From positions 22,694 to 86,693 of the forward strand of contig NZ_FNJR01000018.1 in assembly GCF_900104475.1 (NCBI RefSeq): 64,000 nucleotides of DNA, read 5' to 3'. Origin of the DNA: Actinopolyspora xinjiangensis. Its GTDB lineage: Bacteria; Actinomycetota; Actinomycetes; Mycobacteriales; Pseudonocardiaceae. Every line of letters begins with the position of its first letter. Position 1 is the stretch's first letter. The notes beneath the pieces were generated by a model, which saw nothing but the letters and a program-made list of their open reading frames with translations, searched no databases and was not told the DNA's origin. The position numbers and the translations under genes are program-made. Shown in pieces: positions 27,954-36,981 of this stretch.

Positions 27954-28647
27954 GAGCCCTTCGAATTCACGACATGATCACTGTCGGAACGTCGTTCGCG
28001 ATCTTGCGTGCGGGATATTAGCAACTCTGTGCGCTATTGATCTTAAAAAACACTCGATCCAGCTATATGAGTGAAGATTTTTCCGATAATTCGATGTGTG
28101 TTGTAGCGCGAGGCGCTCGTGGGGTTCGCGTGTACCGGCGTCGCGTCGAAATCGTCGACTCTCGTATTTTCAGACACTGTCGCGCACGGGCGAGCAGCGG
28201 GCCGGTGTGATGCGGTCGATGGCTGCCCGGGTGGTGTGTGGCGGCGGGGTGGAGCGATTCCGAGGGGTGTGCTTCCAGCGCGGAGCACGACGAGGTGAAC
28301 CCGGCAGGCCGCGCACCGACGAGGGGTACGGTCACGACGAGTTGCGCGGTGCGCTGTTGACCGGGCAACGGTTGGTGTCGCCTGTGTGGAAGGCATCGGC
28401 GAACAACACGAGCACCGCGCCGAAACGAGGGGCGAGCGTGCTGCGAGTCAGCATCTCGCAGCACGCTCGTACGTTCGGAGATCCCGCCCCGGTCGGAACC
28501 CGACGACACCAGCCGCGCGTCGAGGTGTCAGAAGGGCATACCGACTGGGCGGTATGCATGTTGGTGTTCGGCGACTAGACTCGGGCGACCTTCGTGCTGC
28601 AGCGAGTGCTGTCGCTACGAAAGTCCGACTACGAAAGGGAGTTGTCG
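27954..28647. promoter_or_regulatory. Divergent intergenic region of the PUFA-like operon
   Basis: About 0.7 kb between the divergent EF-hand gene and the DUF1330-like gene. The stretch 28010-28120 is AT-rich and is the likely promoter zone of the minus-strand operon. Frames further right lack convincing coding character. A long perfect inverted repeat lies at 28433-28469 and is listed separately. Confidence 0.5.
28433..28469. repeat. 15-bp perfect inverted repeat, 7-base loop
   Basis: CGAGCGTGCTGCGAG is followed after seven bases by its exact complement CTCGCAGCACGCTCG. It would form a very stable hairpin in RNA and resembles an intrinsic terminator without a T-run, as is common in actinomycetes. 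No recognisable gene ends next to it; it sits between two divergent genes. Confidence 0.85.
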
Positions 28648-29025
28648 ATGGCAGTCGATCCTACGGGGGACGATCTCGCACGCGTGCTGGAGGAAGTCCC
28701 GGACGGGCCCTTCGTGATGCTCAACCTGCTGCGGTTCGCCCCGGACGGCCGCGCCTCGTACGAGGAGTACTCGCGGCGGGCGAGGCCCTTGCTGCGGCGT
28801 TACGGAGGTGAGGTCCTCTATGCCGGCGATGGAACGACACCCTTGGTTGCCGAGGAAGGGCAGGATTGGGACGCGGTGCTGCTCGTCCGATACCCCGGCC
28901 CGGAGGCGTTCAGTCGTATGGTCGCGGATCCCGACTACCAGGAGATCACCGGTTTGCGCTCCCGTGGCCTCGCCGAGGCCGTGCTCCAGCCGACTCTGCC
29001 CTGGGGAGCGCGTCGCGAATCCTGA
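28648..29025 (+). CDS. DUF1330-like dimeric alpha-beta barrel protein
   Basis: A 125-residue protein with the DUF1330-type opening GPFVMLNLLRFAPDG (residues about 19-33), the central YEEYSRRARPLLRRYGGEVL and the closing strand VLLVRYPGPEAFSRMVADP. Members form ferredoxin-like dimers and are presumed small oxygenase/isomerase-like or binding proteins of unknown substrate. The ATG at 28648 was chosen because GAAAGGGAG precedes it; an upstream in-frame ATG is less likely. It stands alone on the plus strand. Confidence 0.75.
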   Translation: MAVDPTGDDLARVLEEVPDGPFVMLNLLRFAPDGRASYEEYSRRARPLLRRYGGEVLYAGDGTTPLVAEEGQDWDAVLLVRYPGPEAFSRMVADPDYQEITGLRSRGLAEAVLQPTLPWGARRES

Positions 29026-29680
29026 CGAGCTCGGTCGGAGAGTGAACGTCGGGCAGACCTCCGGCCAACCACCGGATCGCGAGGCGGATCCCCGGCAGGT
29101 GTCAGCTGCACGTCGGGCTGTCGGCCATTCCGGGGCAGCCCGGCGACGCCGCCGACGAGGCGATGTGCTGGGACTTCGGGCACGTCGATGTGGACACGGG
29201 CGAGTCCCTCCGCCGTGTAGGCCACGTGCCCGGCTACCGTGCCCGTTCCGGGGTTCGTCCGCGTGAAATCGTCGTCCTCCCAGCGGATCGCCCAAGAGAC
29301 GGTGGTTTCACGTCGGAGGGATCAGACGGTGGAGCGCGACGTGTCGACTCGAGGACACGATTCGCACACCGACGCTCGTGGACACGCTCAGCTCTCGGGC
29401 ACGTCATCGGCCGATCGCCGCAGCCAGGTGATCGTCGCTTCGCATGCCCTGGTTTCGGCACGCTCCGTTCCCACACCTTCCGCGACACCCACTCCGTGTT
29501 CCCAAACCCCTCGGGAACACCGCGTCTCCGCGGATCGTTGACATGACGAGGCGTAATCGCGGCTGCTCATGAGTGCGGAAGGGGCGGCGGGTTTAACAGG
29601 CCCGTGATCAGGGTAGAGCGGTGGCAACGTCCGAGGAACTCGAGTGGGCCGTTCACCGACTCGGCGAAGGAGAGATCGAC
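29026..29680. other. Gap with a coding-like minus-strand fragment
   Basis: No complete gene is seen. On the minus strand about 29090-29285 translates without stops into a coding-like segment containing VAYTAEGLARVHIDVPEVPA, possibly a remnant, but I cannot name the family. The rest, up to the small gene at 29681, shows no structure I can interpret. Confidence 0.35.
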
Positions 29681-29947
29681 ATGAGCATGATGGACAAGCT
29701 GAAGGGGCTCGCCGGCAAGAGCCCCGACAAGGTCAAGCAGGGGATCGACAAGGCGTCGACGTTCGCCGACGAGAAGACCGGCGGCAAGTACCACGACAAG
29801 ATCACCAAGGGGACCGAGCAGGTCCGGAATTTCGTCGACAAGCAGGGATCGCAGTCCCAGGGCGGCCAAGAAGATCGGCAAAATCCCGGACAGCAGGGAC
29901 CCGATCAGAGTGGTGACCAGTCCCAAGGTGGCCAATCCCGCCAGTAA
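29681..29947 (+). CDS. MT0933-antitoxin-like small hydrophilic protein
   Basis: An 88-residue, highly charged protein. The first 50 residues (MDKLKGLAGKSPDKVKQGID, then FADEKTGGKYHDKITKGTEQ) match the Rv0909/MT0933 antitoxin-like family, which resembles CsbD-type stress proteins. The remainder is a Gln/Gly/Asp-rich disordered tail (repeated SQGGQ). The ATG at 29681 follows GAAGGAGAGATC. No partner toxin gene is visible next to it, so a stress-protein role is at least as likely as antitoxin function. Confidence 0.75.
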   Translation: MSMMDKLKGLAGKSPDKVKQGIDKASTFADEKTGGKYHDKITKGTEQVRNFVDKQGSQSQGGQEDRQNPGQQGPDQSGDQSQGGQSRQ

Positions 29948-30326
29948 CGGTTTTCGCGGAAGAGCCGGGCAGGATCGAACGCCCCGCTGGTCAGGCGGCA
30001 GGATCGACCGGATTCACGCCGGTCACGCGCTCGTGCCCGATGCCGCGACCAGCAGCGGCACTCGCAAGCGTTCGATTCCTCCCGTGTTCTTCCTTCCGAG
30101 CCCGACTCGTCGGTGTCGAGCTGCTCCAGCGGGATGCGCCGTGAGCTCGACCCGGCGATGACGCTGGTGACGGGCCGGTGCGGTGCGACGTCACACTCGA
30201 CGACCACTCGGTGTCGGTTCTCGTCCGTGTCCGCCGCATGATGGGCGGCGACGAGTGGGCGCCGGTGCTCGACTCGCTCGGGGCCCTGACCGAGAAGTCG
30301 CTGTCGGTCTCCGACAGCGGGGACCG
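29948..30326. other. Gap with a possible NB-ARC/LuxR-type regulator fragment
   Basis: On the plus strand, about 30240-30355 translates to WAPVLDSLGALTEKSLSVSD then RYRMIDTTR, resembling the piece of AfsR/LuxR-type NB-ARC regulators that reads LxxLTEKSLV...RYRMLETIR. Nothing on either side extends it, so it looks like a small relic. The rest of the gap is featureless. Confidence 0.35.
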
Positions 30327-30798
30327 CTACCGGATGATCGACACGACCCGCACGAACGCCTCCGTGATCGTCGTGCTGGTTCTGACCTCCGACCACGATG
30401 GACCGACTACCAGGCCTTGGAGTGGATCCACGCTGCGCTCGGTCAGCAGGGCGCCCGCAAACAGTCCGTCGAGCACCTCCGGGCTATCCGATGAGAACAC
30501 CACGGGGAAGTACATGACCTCGCCGTGATCGAGTACGGCCGGTGCTGTGTCCGGAGTGGAAAAATCGCGGATCGACGATTTCCAGGCTGATTACCGGTCT
30601 TCCGAGGAACTGCCGCAGCTCCTCGTGCCTTTCGGGGCTGGAGCGGATCCCGGATCCGCCGAGGACGGTTTCGCCGGAGAAGAGGAAGTCGCCCTCGCTG
30701 ATGTTCCAGGCCTGGCGCACGGTCGCCCAACTCTGCTCGGGGAACCAGTCGCGGAGATCACGTGTCGCGTGGTGCGAGTTCCTCAGGTCAATCCCCAT
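30327..30798 (-). pseudogene. DDAH/arginine-deiminase-type gene, truncated and frameshifted
   Basis: Read on the minus strand, two frames join into one amidinotransferase-fold protein. The first (from 30798) has GDFLFSGETVLGGSGIRSS and ends at VDPRFFH. After a one-base shift near 30565 the second continues DTAPAVLDHGEVMYFPVVFS, which is the family's FxHLDTAxxVL signature with the catalytic His, up to a stop at 30327. The N-terminal part, including the first substrate-binding segment, is missing. Intact dimethylarginine dimethylaminohydrolases are about 250-290 residues; only about 155 remain. It is therefore a pseudogene. Confidence 0.75.
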
Positions 30799-30897
30799 GA
30801 AGGTGGTACCTCGTCTGGAGCGCTCGTGCGAGCCTGTTGATCATCCGTACGCCCCAGACGGTAGGCATCGACGGCCCGGACCGGGTATTGGAGAAGC

Positions 30898-32115
30898 ATG
30901 AACGTTGCGGTCTCGATGGACAGCCTGTTCACCACTGCGAGTCACGACCGTCTTCGTGATGAGGTGCGTCGCTTCGCCGAGACCGAGGTGCGTCCGCACA
31001 TTCCGGAGATGGAGCACTGCCGGTCGGTCCAGTATGAGCTCTCCCGTCTGATCGCCGAACAGGGCTGGATCGGGGTGACGATCGGGCCTGAGTACGGTGG
31101 CATGGGCTTGGGGCATCTGGCGAAATCCATCATCATCGAAGAGCTCTCGCGGGTCAGCGCGGCGATGGGTGCCATGGTGCAGGCCTCCCAGCTGGGGGTG
31201 GCCAAGATCCTGCACTTCGGGAACACGGATCAGCGGCACCAGTGGCTTCCGGAGATCAGCGCGGGACGCTGCTTGCCGACCATCGCTGTCACCGAGCCCG
31301 ACTCCGGCGGCCACGTACTCGGTATGACGGCGACCGCGCGCCGCGAGGGCGACGAGTACGTGCTCAACGGACACAAGGTCTTCGTGGGCAACAGTCACGT
31401 GGGCGACCTGCACGGTGTGGTGGCTCGCACCGGGGAGGGATCCCGGGGGTTGTCGGCGTTTCTGGTGGAACCGGACCGACCCGGGTTCTCCCTCGGGGAG
31501 CACCAGGCATCGATGGGGTTGCACGGGTTCAGCTACGGCGAACTCGTCTTCGACGAGTGCCGCGTCCCGGCCGAGAACCGACTCGGCGACGAAGGGCAGG
31601 GCCTGGCGGTGGCCTACAGCTCCAGCATCCTCTACGGGCGGCCCAACCTGACCGCCGTCGCGCTGGGAATCCACCGCGCCCTGGTAGAGGAGACCGTCGC
31701 CTTCGCGGCGCGGCAGTACCGTTACGGACAACCGTTGTCCCAGCTGCCGACGGTGCAGCAGAAACTGGGGCAGATGCAGTCCCAGTTGATGACGGCCCAA
31801 CTGACCGCGTATCACGCCGCGCACTCGCTGGACAACGCCATGCCGTGTGACGCGGAGCTGATCAATGCCAAACTCGTCAACGTGGAGTACGCGCTCGATT
31901 CGGCGCGGACCGCGATGGAGGTGCACGCCGCGTACGGGCTCGGTACCGACAGCCCGGTGGAACGTTACCTCCGCGACGCGCACCACATCTTCGCCCCCGC
32001 CGGCACCTCCGACATCCAACGGTTGCGGCTGGCCGAAACGGCCCTGGGGACCTCGCATACCCCATGGTCGGAGCGACTGGCCTCCCAGCTCGGTGTTTTT
32101 CCACACTCGGGCTGA
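30898..32115 (+). CDS. Acyl-CoA dehydrogenase-like flavoprotein
   Basis: A 405-residue acyl-CoA dehydrogenase. The N-terminal helical domain has GWIGVTIGPEYGGMGLG; the central beta domain has PTIAVTEPDSGGHV (the xAxTExxxG flavin loop); the C-terminal domain has FAARQYRYGQPLSQ and ends RDAHHIFAPAGTSDIQRLRL. In most members the catalytic base is Glu in the YEGT segment just before SxIQ; here it is Ala (PAGT). The alternative Glu position of isovaleryl-CoA dehydrogenase is also not acidic (LYGRPNLTAVALG). Sequence of this type resembles FkbI-like dehydrogenases of biosynthetic clusters. The start follows GGAG. It stands alone, divergent from the DDAH pseudogene. Confidence 0.85.
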   Translation: MNVAVSMDSLFTTASHDRLRDEVRRFAETEVRPHIPEMEHCRSVQYELSRLIAEQGWIGVTIGPEYGGMGLGHLAKSIIIEELSRVSAAMGAMVQASQLGVAKILHFGNTDQRHQWLPEISAGRCLPTIAVTEPDSGGHVLGMTATARREGDEYVLNGHKVFVGNSHVGDLHGVVARTGEGSRGLSAFLVEPDRPGFSLGEHQASMGLHGFSYGELVFDECRVPAENRLGDEGQGLAVAYSSSILYGRPNLTAVALGIHRALVEETVAFAARQYRYGQPLSQLPTVQQKLGQMQSQLMTAQLTAYHAAHSLDNAMPCDAELINAKLVNVEYALDSARTAMEVHAAYGLGTDSPVERYLRDAHHIFAPAGTSDIQRLRLAETALGTSHTPWSERLASQLGVFPHSG

Positions 32116-32252
32116 CATGCGCTGCGGAGGGGGTCCGTGCCCGCCAGTATCTACCCACCGCGGCGGACACGGATCCTCAACGGGGCGACGTGTGGACCGG
32201 CGTGTCCTGGAGATGTCCCCGCATGAGCGCTACGCCGTGCGCTCCTCGGACG

Positions 32253-32816
32253 TCACGGGCGCTCGCGGCCGTGCATCAACTCCATCACCTCGGCCGCGAA
32301 GCTTTTGATCGTCTCCAGTTCGGGGCGGCCCCATGACTGGGTCTCCGGCGCGACGGTGCAGACCGTGCCCAGCGCGAGGCCGGTGTGGTCGATGAGCGGG
32401 GCCCCCATGTAGGACCGGATCCCGATCTGATCCACTACGGGATTGCTGGTGAACCGCGGATAGGAGCAGACGTCGCCGAGGACGAGTGGCAGCCTGCGGG
32501 CCACCACGTGCGGGCAGAATCCGTGATCTTTCGGCATCTCCCGCCCCGGCGACACAGCCGTTTGTGCCGCTTCCATCGCGGCGCTGGTTTGGGACTCGGC
32601 TCGAGTGTACAGCCCGGTGAAGTACTGCCGCTGGCCGCTGATGATGTTCACCATCGCGTAGGGGGCGCCCGCGGCCTCGGCGAGTCGGCGCGCGACGGCA
32701 TCGAACTGTGGGTCCGGTTCCTCCCGGATGCCGAGTTCTCGTAAACGTTCCATTCGGTGCTGAACGTGCGGATCCGGTGGTGTGCCTACGAGTCGCATAT
32801 TGGTGGCGGACATCAT
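32253..32816 (-). CDS. GAF-domain protein of the conservon operon
   Basis: A 187-residue protein made almost entirely of one GAF domain (about residues 30-180): FDAVARRLAEAAGAPYAMVN, FTGLYTRAESQ, DHGFCPHVVARRLPLV and YMGAPLIDHTGLALGTVC. GAF domains bind small ligands or redox cofactors; the Cys-His pair in GFCPHV is characteristic of the free-standing bacterial type. It starts 13 bases after the GTPase gene and is the last gene of the conservon, so it may be a ligand sensor or output of that system. Position in the operon usually held by a P450 or effector gene. Confidence 0.82.
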   Translation of the reverse strand: MMSATNMRLVGTPPDPHVQHRMERLRELGIREEPDPQFDAVARRLAEAAGAPYAMVNIISGQRQYFTGLYTRAESQTSAAMEAAQTAVSPGREMPKDHGFCPHVVARRLPLVLGDVCSYPRFTSNPVVDQIGIRSYMGAPLIDHTGLALGTVCTVAPETQSWGRPELETIKSFAAEVMELMHGRERP

Positions 32817-32829
32817 GCCCTTCCTGGGG

Positions 32830-33417
32830 TTAGCCGATCGGGTGCTGTGACGACGTCGTCGATACGTGTTCGAGTAGTGTGATGAGTGTCCGCGTCGCGG
32901 AGTGGGCGTCGCGGGCGTCGCACATCACCAGCGGAACGCTCAAGTGCAGCGCCAGAGCGTCGCGCACCTCGTCGGGGGTGTAGTACATCGCGTTGTCGAA
33001 TTCGTTGACGGCGACCAGGAAGTAGATCCCGCGTTGCTCGAAGAATTCGATCGCTCCGAAACAGTCCTGAAGTCGGCGCGTGTCGGCCAGCACTATCGCA
33101 CCGACAGTGCCGCGGGACAACTCGTCCCACATGAACCAGAACCGCTCCTGGCCCGGTGTGCCGAACAGATACAGCACGACGTTGTCGTCGGGGAAGGTGA
33201 TGCGGCCGAAATCCATGGCCACCGTGGTGGTGGACTTGCGTTCCACACCGGCCAGGCTGTCCGTGTCGAGACTGGCCGTGGTGAGGTGTTCCTCGGTGTT
33301 CAACGGCTCGATCTCGCTGGACGCGCCGACGAAGGTGGTCTTTCCGGCGCCGAATCCACCCGCGATGAGAATCTTGAGCTGCCAGGGGAACAGGTCAGAG
33401 TCGGCTTCTAAGCCCAT
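32830..33417 (-). CDS. Conservon Ras-like GTPase (CvnD type)
   Basis: A 195-residue small GTP-binding protein with P-loop GGFGAGKTTFVGA (residues about 18-30), switch II LFGTPGQERF and the base-recognition loop VAVNEFD in place of NKxD. This set is typical of the CvnD GTPases of actinomycete conservons, related to MglA. The start overlaps the DUF742 gene. With the sensor, roadblock and DUF742 proteins it is thought to form a membrane-associated complex resembling eukaryotic G-protein systems that influences development and secondary metabolism. Confidence 0.9.
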   Translation of the reverse strand: MGLEADSDLFPWQLKILIAGGFGAGKTTFVGASSEIEPLNTEEHLTTASLDTDSLAGVERKSTTTVAMDFGRITFPDDNVVLYLFGTPGQERFWFMWDELSRGTVGAIVLADTRRLQDCFGAIEFFEQRGIYFLVAVNEFDNAMYYTPDEVRDALALHLSVPLVMCDARDAHSATRTLITLLEHVSTTSSQHPIG

Positions 33418-33751
33418 GGAGTACCTTCTCGATCAAGTCCGGGGTGACGTCAGCGGTCGCGGTGGGATCGTGAGTGGTTACCGCACCGGTGCCGATGAGA
33501 TCGGAAAGCAGAATCTTGACTACCACGGCGGGCTGCCGCAAGTGTCCTGCTACCTCGGCGACTGTGGTCGGGGAGCGGCACAGACGTAACGTCTGGGAGT
33601 GCTCGGGACCCAGCACGTCGTGAGGAACCTGCCCTGTGCTGCGGACCATGGACAGCAGGTCCAGTGGCGCGCTGGGGTGGGTGCGTCCGTTGGTGACCAG
33701 GTAGGGACGTATCCCCTGTTCCCGCTGCGATCGACCGTCGAATGCGTTCAT
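33395..33751 (-). CDS. Conservon DUF742 protein (CvnC type)
   Basis: A 118-residue protein with the DUF742 pattern RPYLVTNGRTHPSAPLDLLS (residues about 15-34), EHSQTLRLCRSPTTVAEVAG and the winged-helix ending VVVKILLSDLI. It lies between the roadblock and GTPase genes, overlapping both. DUF742 proteins are small winged-helix-like components of conservons that bind the GTPase; DNA binding has not been shown for this one. Confidence 0.9.
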   Translation of the reverse strand: MNAFDGRSQREQGIRPYLVTNGRTHPSAPLDLLSMVRSTGQVPHDVLGPEHSQTLRLCRSPTTVAEVAGHLRQPAVVVKILLSDLIGTGAVTTHDPTATADVTPDLIEKVLHGLRSRL

Positions 33752-34164
33752 ACCGGCCGACTCTCCTCAGTCGGGGAACGTCGGGACGGTGTGGCCAGAC
33801 TGCTGGGTACTTTCCTGCCGAGCTGTTGCATCTCGTAGCTGAGAACCCCGGCGTTGACCGTGCTGTCGGCCAGGACGGCGAGAATGCTGCCTGCGCTGGC
33901 GGCCGTGATCGCCAGGATGCTGCCGTCACCGAGCTCGGCGTTGGCTTGGCGCATCCCGTGTCCACCTCCGAAACACTTGCCCACTTCCTGGACCAACGAG
34001 CACAAGGGACTGGCCAGGGAAGCCAGCCGGTCCGCGTCGTCACGCTCCAGGCCGTAGTAGAACCGCGGGATCGCATCGGTGGACAGTAAGAGGGCGCTTC
34101 GGGTGTGGGGGACCTGGTTGACCAGGTTCGCGAGTAGCCAGGTCAGATCCTGTGGTTGGGTCAC
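33748..34164 (-). CDS. Conservon roadblock/LC7 protein (CvnB type)
   Basis: A 138-residue roadblock/LC7 protein. Seen: DLTWLLANLVNQVPHTRSAL and the long beta-alpha region with GSILAITAASAGSILAVLAD. Roadblock proteins act as GTPase-regulating or scaffold partners of the CvnD GTPase. The GTG at 34164 was chosen because AAGGAG lies six bases before it and the next gene upstream ends 17 bases away; a longer frame overlapping the kinase gene is not credible. Confidence 0.9.
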   Translation of the reverse strand: MTQPQDLTWLLANLVNQVPHTRSALLLSTDAIPRFYYGLERDDADRLASLASPLCSLVQEVGKCFGGGHGMRQANAELGDGSILAITAASAGSILAVLADSTVNAGVLSYEMQQLGRKVPSSLATPSRRSPTEESRPV

Positions 34165-34181
34165 GATCGACTCCTTGGGGG

Positions 34182-35681
34182 TCAGGTGGACGTCGAGGGG
34201 TCTTTCCGATCTTCCGAGGACGCCGACTGATCGGTCTCGGACTGGCCCAAGGCACTCAACAACCCCGTATTGTGGCCGGGGATCGGGGTGACGCTTTCCC
34301 GCGGTGTCCGCAACGGTTCCGGAAGATTGTCCGTGCCGGGCCTGCGTTGCGGAAGCTGTGACGCGTCGCCTCGGCGGCGGTGTTTGCCCGCGGGTGAGCT
34401 CATCGTCTCTGTCGAAGGGGGAGCGGCCGGTGCCGGCTGTGGCGTCGATGCGGGTTCGGAAGTGGGCGGTGCCGACGCGTCTTCTTCGGGCCAAGGTCCG
34501 GCGACCGGCTCCGCTACCTCGCCGGTCCATTGCATACGGCTGGCAGAGTAAGAACGAGAAACCCTCGGTGGTGGTCCGCTGGCCGGCGGTGTGGGCGTCA
34601 GATCTTGGGCGATGTGACCGGGCTGCGCGGGTTCCCGGGGCGAGGTGCTGAGCAAGCTGTCCGGCAGCAGGACGACCGCCTCCATCCCTCCGTAGATGCT
34701 GGTCTGCAGGCGGACCCTGATGTCGTAGCGCTGCGCGAGGACCCGGACCACCGATAGTCCGATCCGTCCGTCCGCGAGAAGTTCGTCGAGGTCGACCCGA
34801 TCGGCGTCCTCGAGCAGGCGGTTGTACCGGTGGATCTCCTCGCTCGTCATACCGAGACCGCGGTCTTGGATCTCGATGGCCACGCCGGCCGTGACGGTTT
34901 CGGTCCGCACCACCACAGGAGTGTTGTCACTGGAGAATTGGGTGGCGTTTTCCAGCAGCTCCGCCAACAGGTGAATCACCTCAGCGGTGGCGGGGCCTTT
35001 GAGCGTTCCCCCGACCGCGGTCATCTTCACTCGGGAGTAGTGCTCGATCTCAGCCACGGCTGAACGCAGCACGGTCTGGAGGCTCACATCCTCCTGCGTC
35101 TGCCGCTGCGGTGCTTTGCCGCCGAGTATGGCCAGACTTTCCGCCTGTCGGCGAGACAGGTTGACGAGGTGGTCCACGCGGAACAGGCGTGCGAGAAGAT
35201 CGGGGTCTTCTACCTGATGTTCGGCTTCGTCGATCTCGGTGATCGCTCGGTCGGCCATGGCCTCCAGACCCCGCGCCAGCTTGGCGAACGCGGTCTGGAG
35301 CGCGTCGTTGCCGTACGACGGGGAGGGACGCCCATCGGAAGTGGAAGCCGCGTCGGAGGAGGGGACGGCAGTGCCATCCCTGACCGCGTCGTGCCTTCGC
35401 AGGAGGCGCCCGACATCGTTCTTGGTCCGCTTGAAGACGATGAGACCGATCAGCAGGGCCGAGACGATCGCCAGAGCACAAAGCGTGAGCGCTGCTCCCA
35501 GAAATGAACGATCGGCGATCACGAGCATAGTGGTGACAGTGCCAAGCACGACGAGCAGAGGCACCACCGGCAGCAGAGCAGGCCACAGGATGCGGTCCCG
35601 TAGATCCGTGGCAGCTTGATCCCGACAGCCCTCAGGGTTGTCTGCCTCAAGACAGCCGGCAGTAGGTAACAGTGCAGACAT
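34182..35681 (-). CDS. Conservon sensor histidine-kinase-like protein (CvnA type)
   Basis: A 499-residue membrane protein with two helices near the N-terminus (about residues 33-80), a dimerisation region (LLARLFRVDHLVNLSRRQAE), and a kinase ATPase domain with LLENATQFSSD (N box) and IQDRGLGMTSEE (G1 box). In CvnA proteins the usual phospho-acceptor His is often not conserved; here the DHLV position retains a His. A long Pro/Ser/Thr-rich C-terminal tail follows. The ATG at 35681 is preferred to an upstream TTG because GAGGAC precedes it. First gene of the conservon; it starts the A-B-C-D-GAF operon. Confidence 0.87.
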   Translation of the reverse strand: MSALLPTAGCLEADNPEGCRDQAATDLRDRILWPALLPVVPLLVVLGTVTTMLVIADRSFLGAALTLCALAIVSALLIGLIVFKRTKNDVGRLLRRHDAVRDGTAVPSSDAASTSDGRPSPSYGNDALQTAFAKLARGLEAMADRAITEIDEAEHQVEDPDLLARLFRVDHLVNLSRRQAESLAILGGKAPQRQTQEDVSLQTVLRSAVAEIEHYSRVKMTAVGGTLKGPATAEVIHLLAELLENATQFSSDNTPVVVRTETVTAGVAIEIQDRGLGMTSEEIHRYNRLLEDADRVDLDELLADGRIGLSVVRVLAQRYDIRVRLQTSIYGGMEAVVLLPDSLLSTSPREPAQPGHIAQDLTPTPPASGPPPRVSRSYSASRMQWTGEVAEPVAGPWPEEDASAPPTSEPASTPQPAPAAPPSTETMSSPAGKHRRRGDASQLPQRRPGTDNLPEPLRTPRESVTPIPGHNTGLLSALGQSETDQSASSEDRKDPSTST

Positions 35682-36915
35682 CAAAGTCCTCAACGCAGTG
35701 ATGTACAAAGGACGGGTGGCATGGCGTCACACTCGAATCAACGAACGTGGCATCTCCAGCTCACCCTGTTCCACGCATCCACGGACGGTGCCACCGACCA
35801 TGCCCGCCACTCCTCGCAGCTCCATCAGGTGGATTATCCTGTGTGGTCTTGCGGATACAGATCGTACCTCAGCCAGTTGTACGTACTCTGATCCTCCGTG
35901 AGGAGCAACCCTGAACTCGTGACCGAGCAGGCCAGGGTGCACACCCCGACAGGGGAGATCGGCAAGGCGCCGACCGTGCGGGTACCGGGAGAGGGCTGGC
36001 GTGACGTGCTGTGCGGCGTCGGGCCGCGCGTCGCCGATACCGCGGGCTACGCGGTGTCGGTCATCCACATGAATTGGTCCCTGAAGTCCGGGCGGCCGGC
36101 GACCAGCGGCGAGACGATCGCGGCGATGTGTCTCGCCGCGACGATCGCCCGGGGCGGGCCGACCGACCGAGTCGGATGGCGCCACCTGTGGGGCGCTGTT
36201 CGGCGTTCTCCGGGCGATTCCGATGTTCCTGCTGGCCAAGCGTCGTTGACCGCCATCATGATCATCGTGGGAATCTTCCGAGCGGTGTGTCAGAACGCCC
36301 TGGCTGGGGCGCAGGCCGCGTGGTTTCCCGACCCGCGCCAGGCGCCACCGCTCCGCCGGTGCGTCGCCGATCTTGTTGGATATTGGCGATGATCTCCGGC
36401 GCCACGCCGTTCGTGACCACCCTGATGTCCATGTGGCCGGACCGGTTCGGACCGGCCGTGCTGTGTTCCCGCTCCGCTCCGCATCGGGCCCGTTGTCTGC
36501 CCCACTGGTGCACGAGGCGTGAGGCCACGGGGAACACAGCGCCGCACAGCGCGCCACCGAGTAATCCATCGCCCCGAAGGGGAGTCCAGTAAGTGGAACC
36601 AGTGCGACTGGCTTGAGTCGCTTTGGGTCGACAAGGGTGACAGCACGTTGCTCGCGGGAGAACGGCTCGGTCGTCGGCCGCCGACGAAAAGCGGTGAACG
36701 TGGGTGCGATCCTCCGCGAGGGCGCGGTGGAACGAACGGTTGCGCCGTAGGGTCCGGTGGTCGACGGAAGCGCGTCCGCTCGAACTCGGCCTCGAGCGCG
36801 ACGTCGCTGTTCATGTTGTCCGCGTAGCGGATGAGTCTCGCGGAGCACATTACTCTAACAGAGTCTTTCTTTCCCTCCGCGGAGGTAATCTCGGCGCTCA
36901 CCTTAGACGGTCGTT
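35682..36915. other. 1.2-kb region with no confident gene
   Basis: It contains the conservon promoter region (about 35700-35890). An unassigned plus-strand frame from a GTG at 35898 to 36392 has partly coding-like content (GYAVSVIHMNWSLKSGRPAT) that hints at a decayed ADP-ribosylglycohydrolase-like protein, but the frame seems broken and there is no ribosome binding site. From 36830 to 36915 the sequence is AT-rich and is the likely promoter of the diiron/radical SAM operon. Confidence 0.35.
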
Positions 36916-36981
36916 TTGATTACCAGTAAGCTCTCCTCAGTAGGGTGTGATCAAGATCACAAACAGGGGGCCGCTATTTCT

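Noticed and set aside
30841..32118. A 425-residue minus-strand frame
   Set aside because: It is antisense to the acyl-CoA dehydrogenase, whose motifs are unmistakable on the plus strand.
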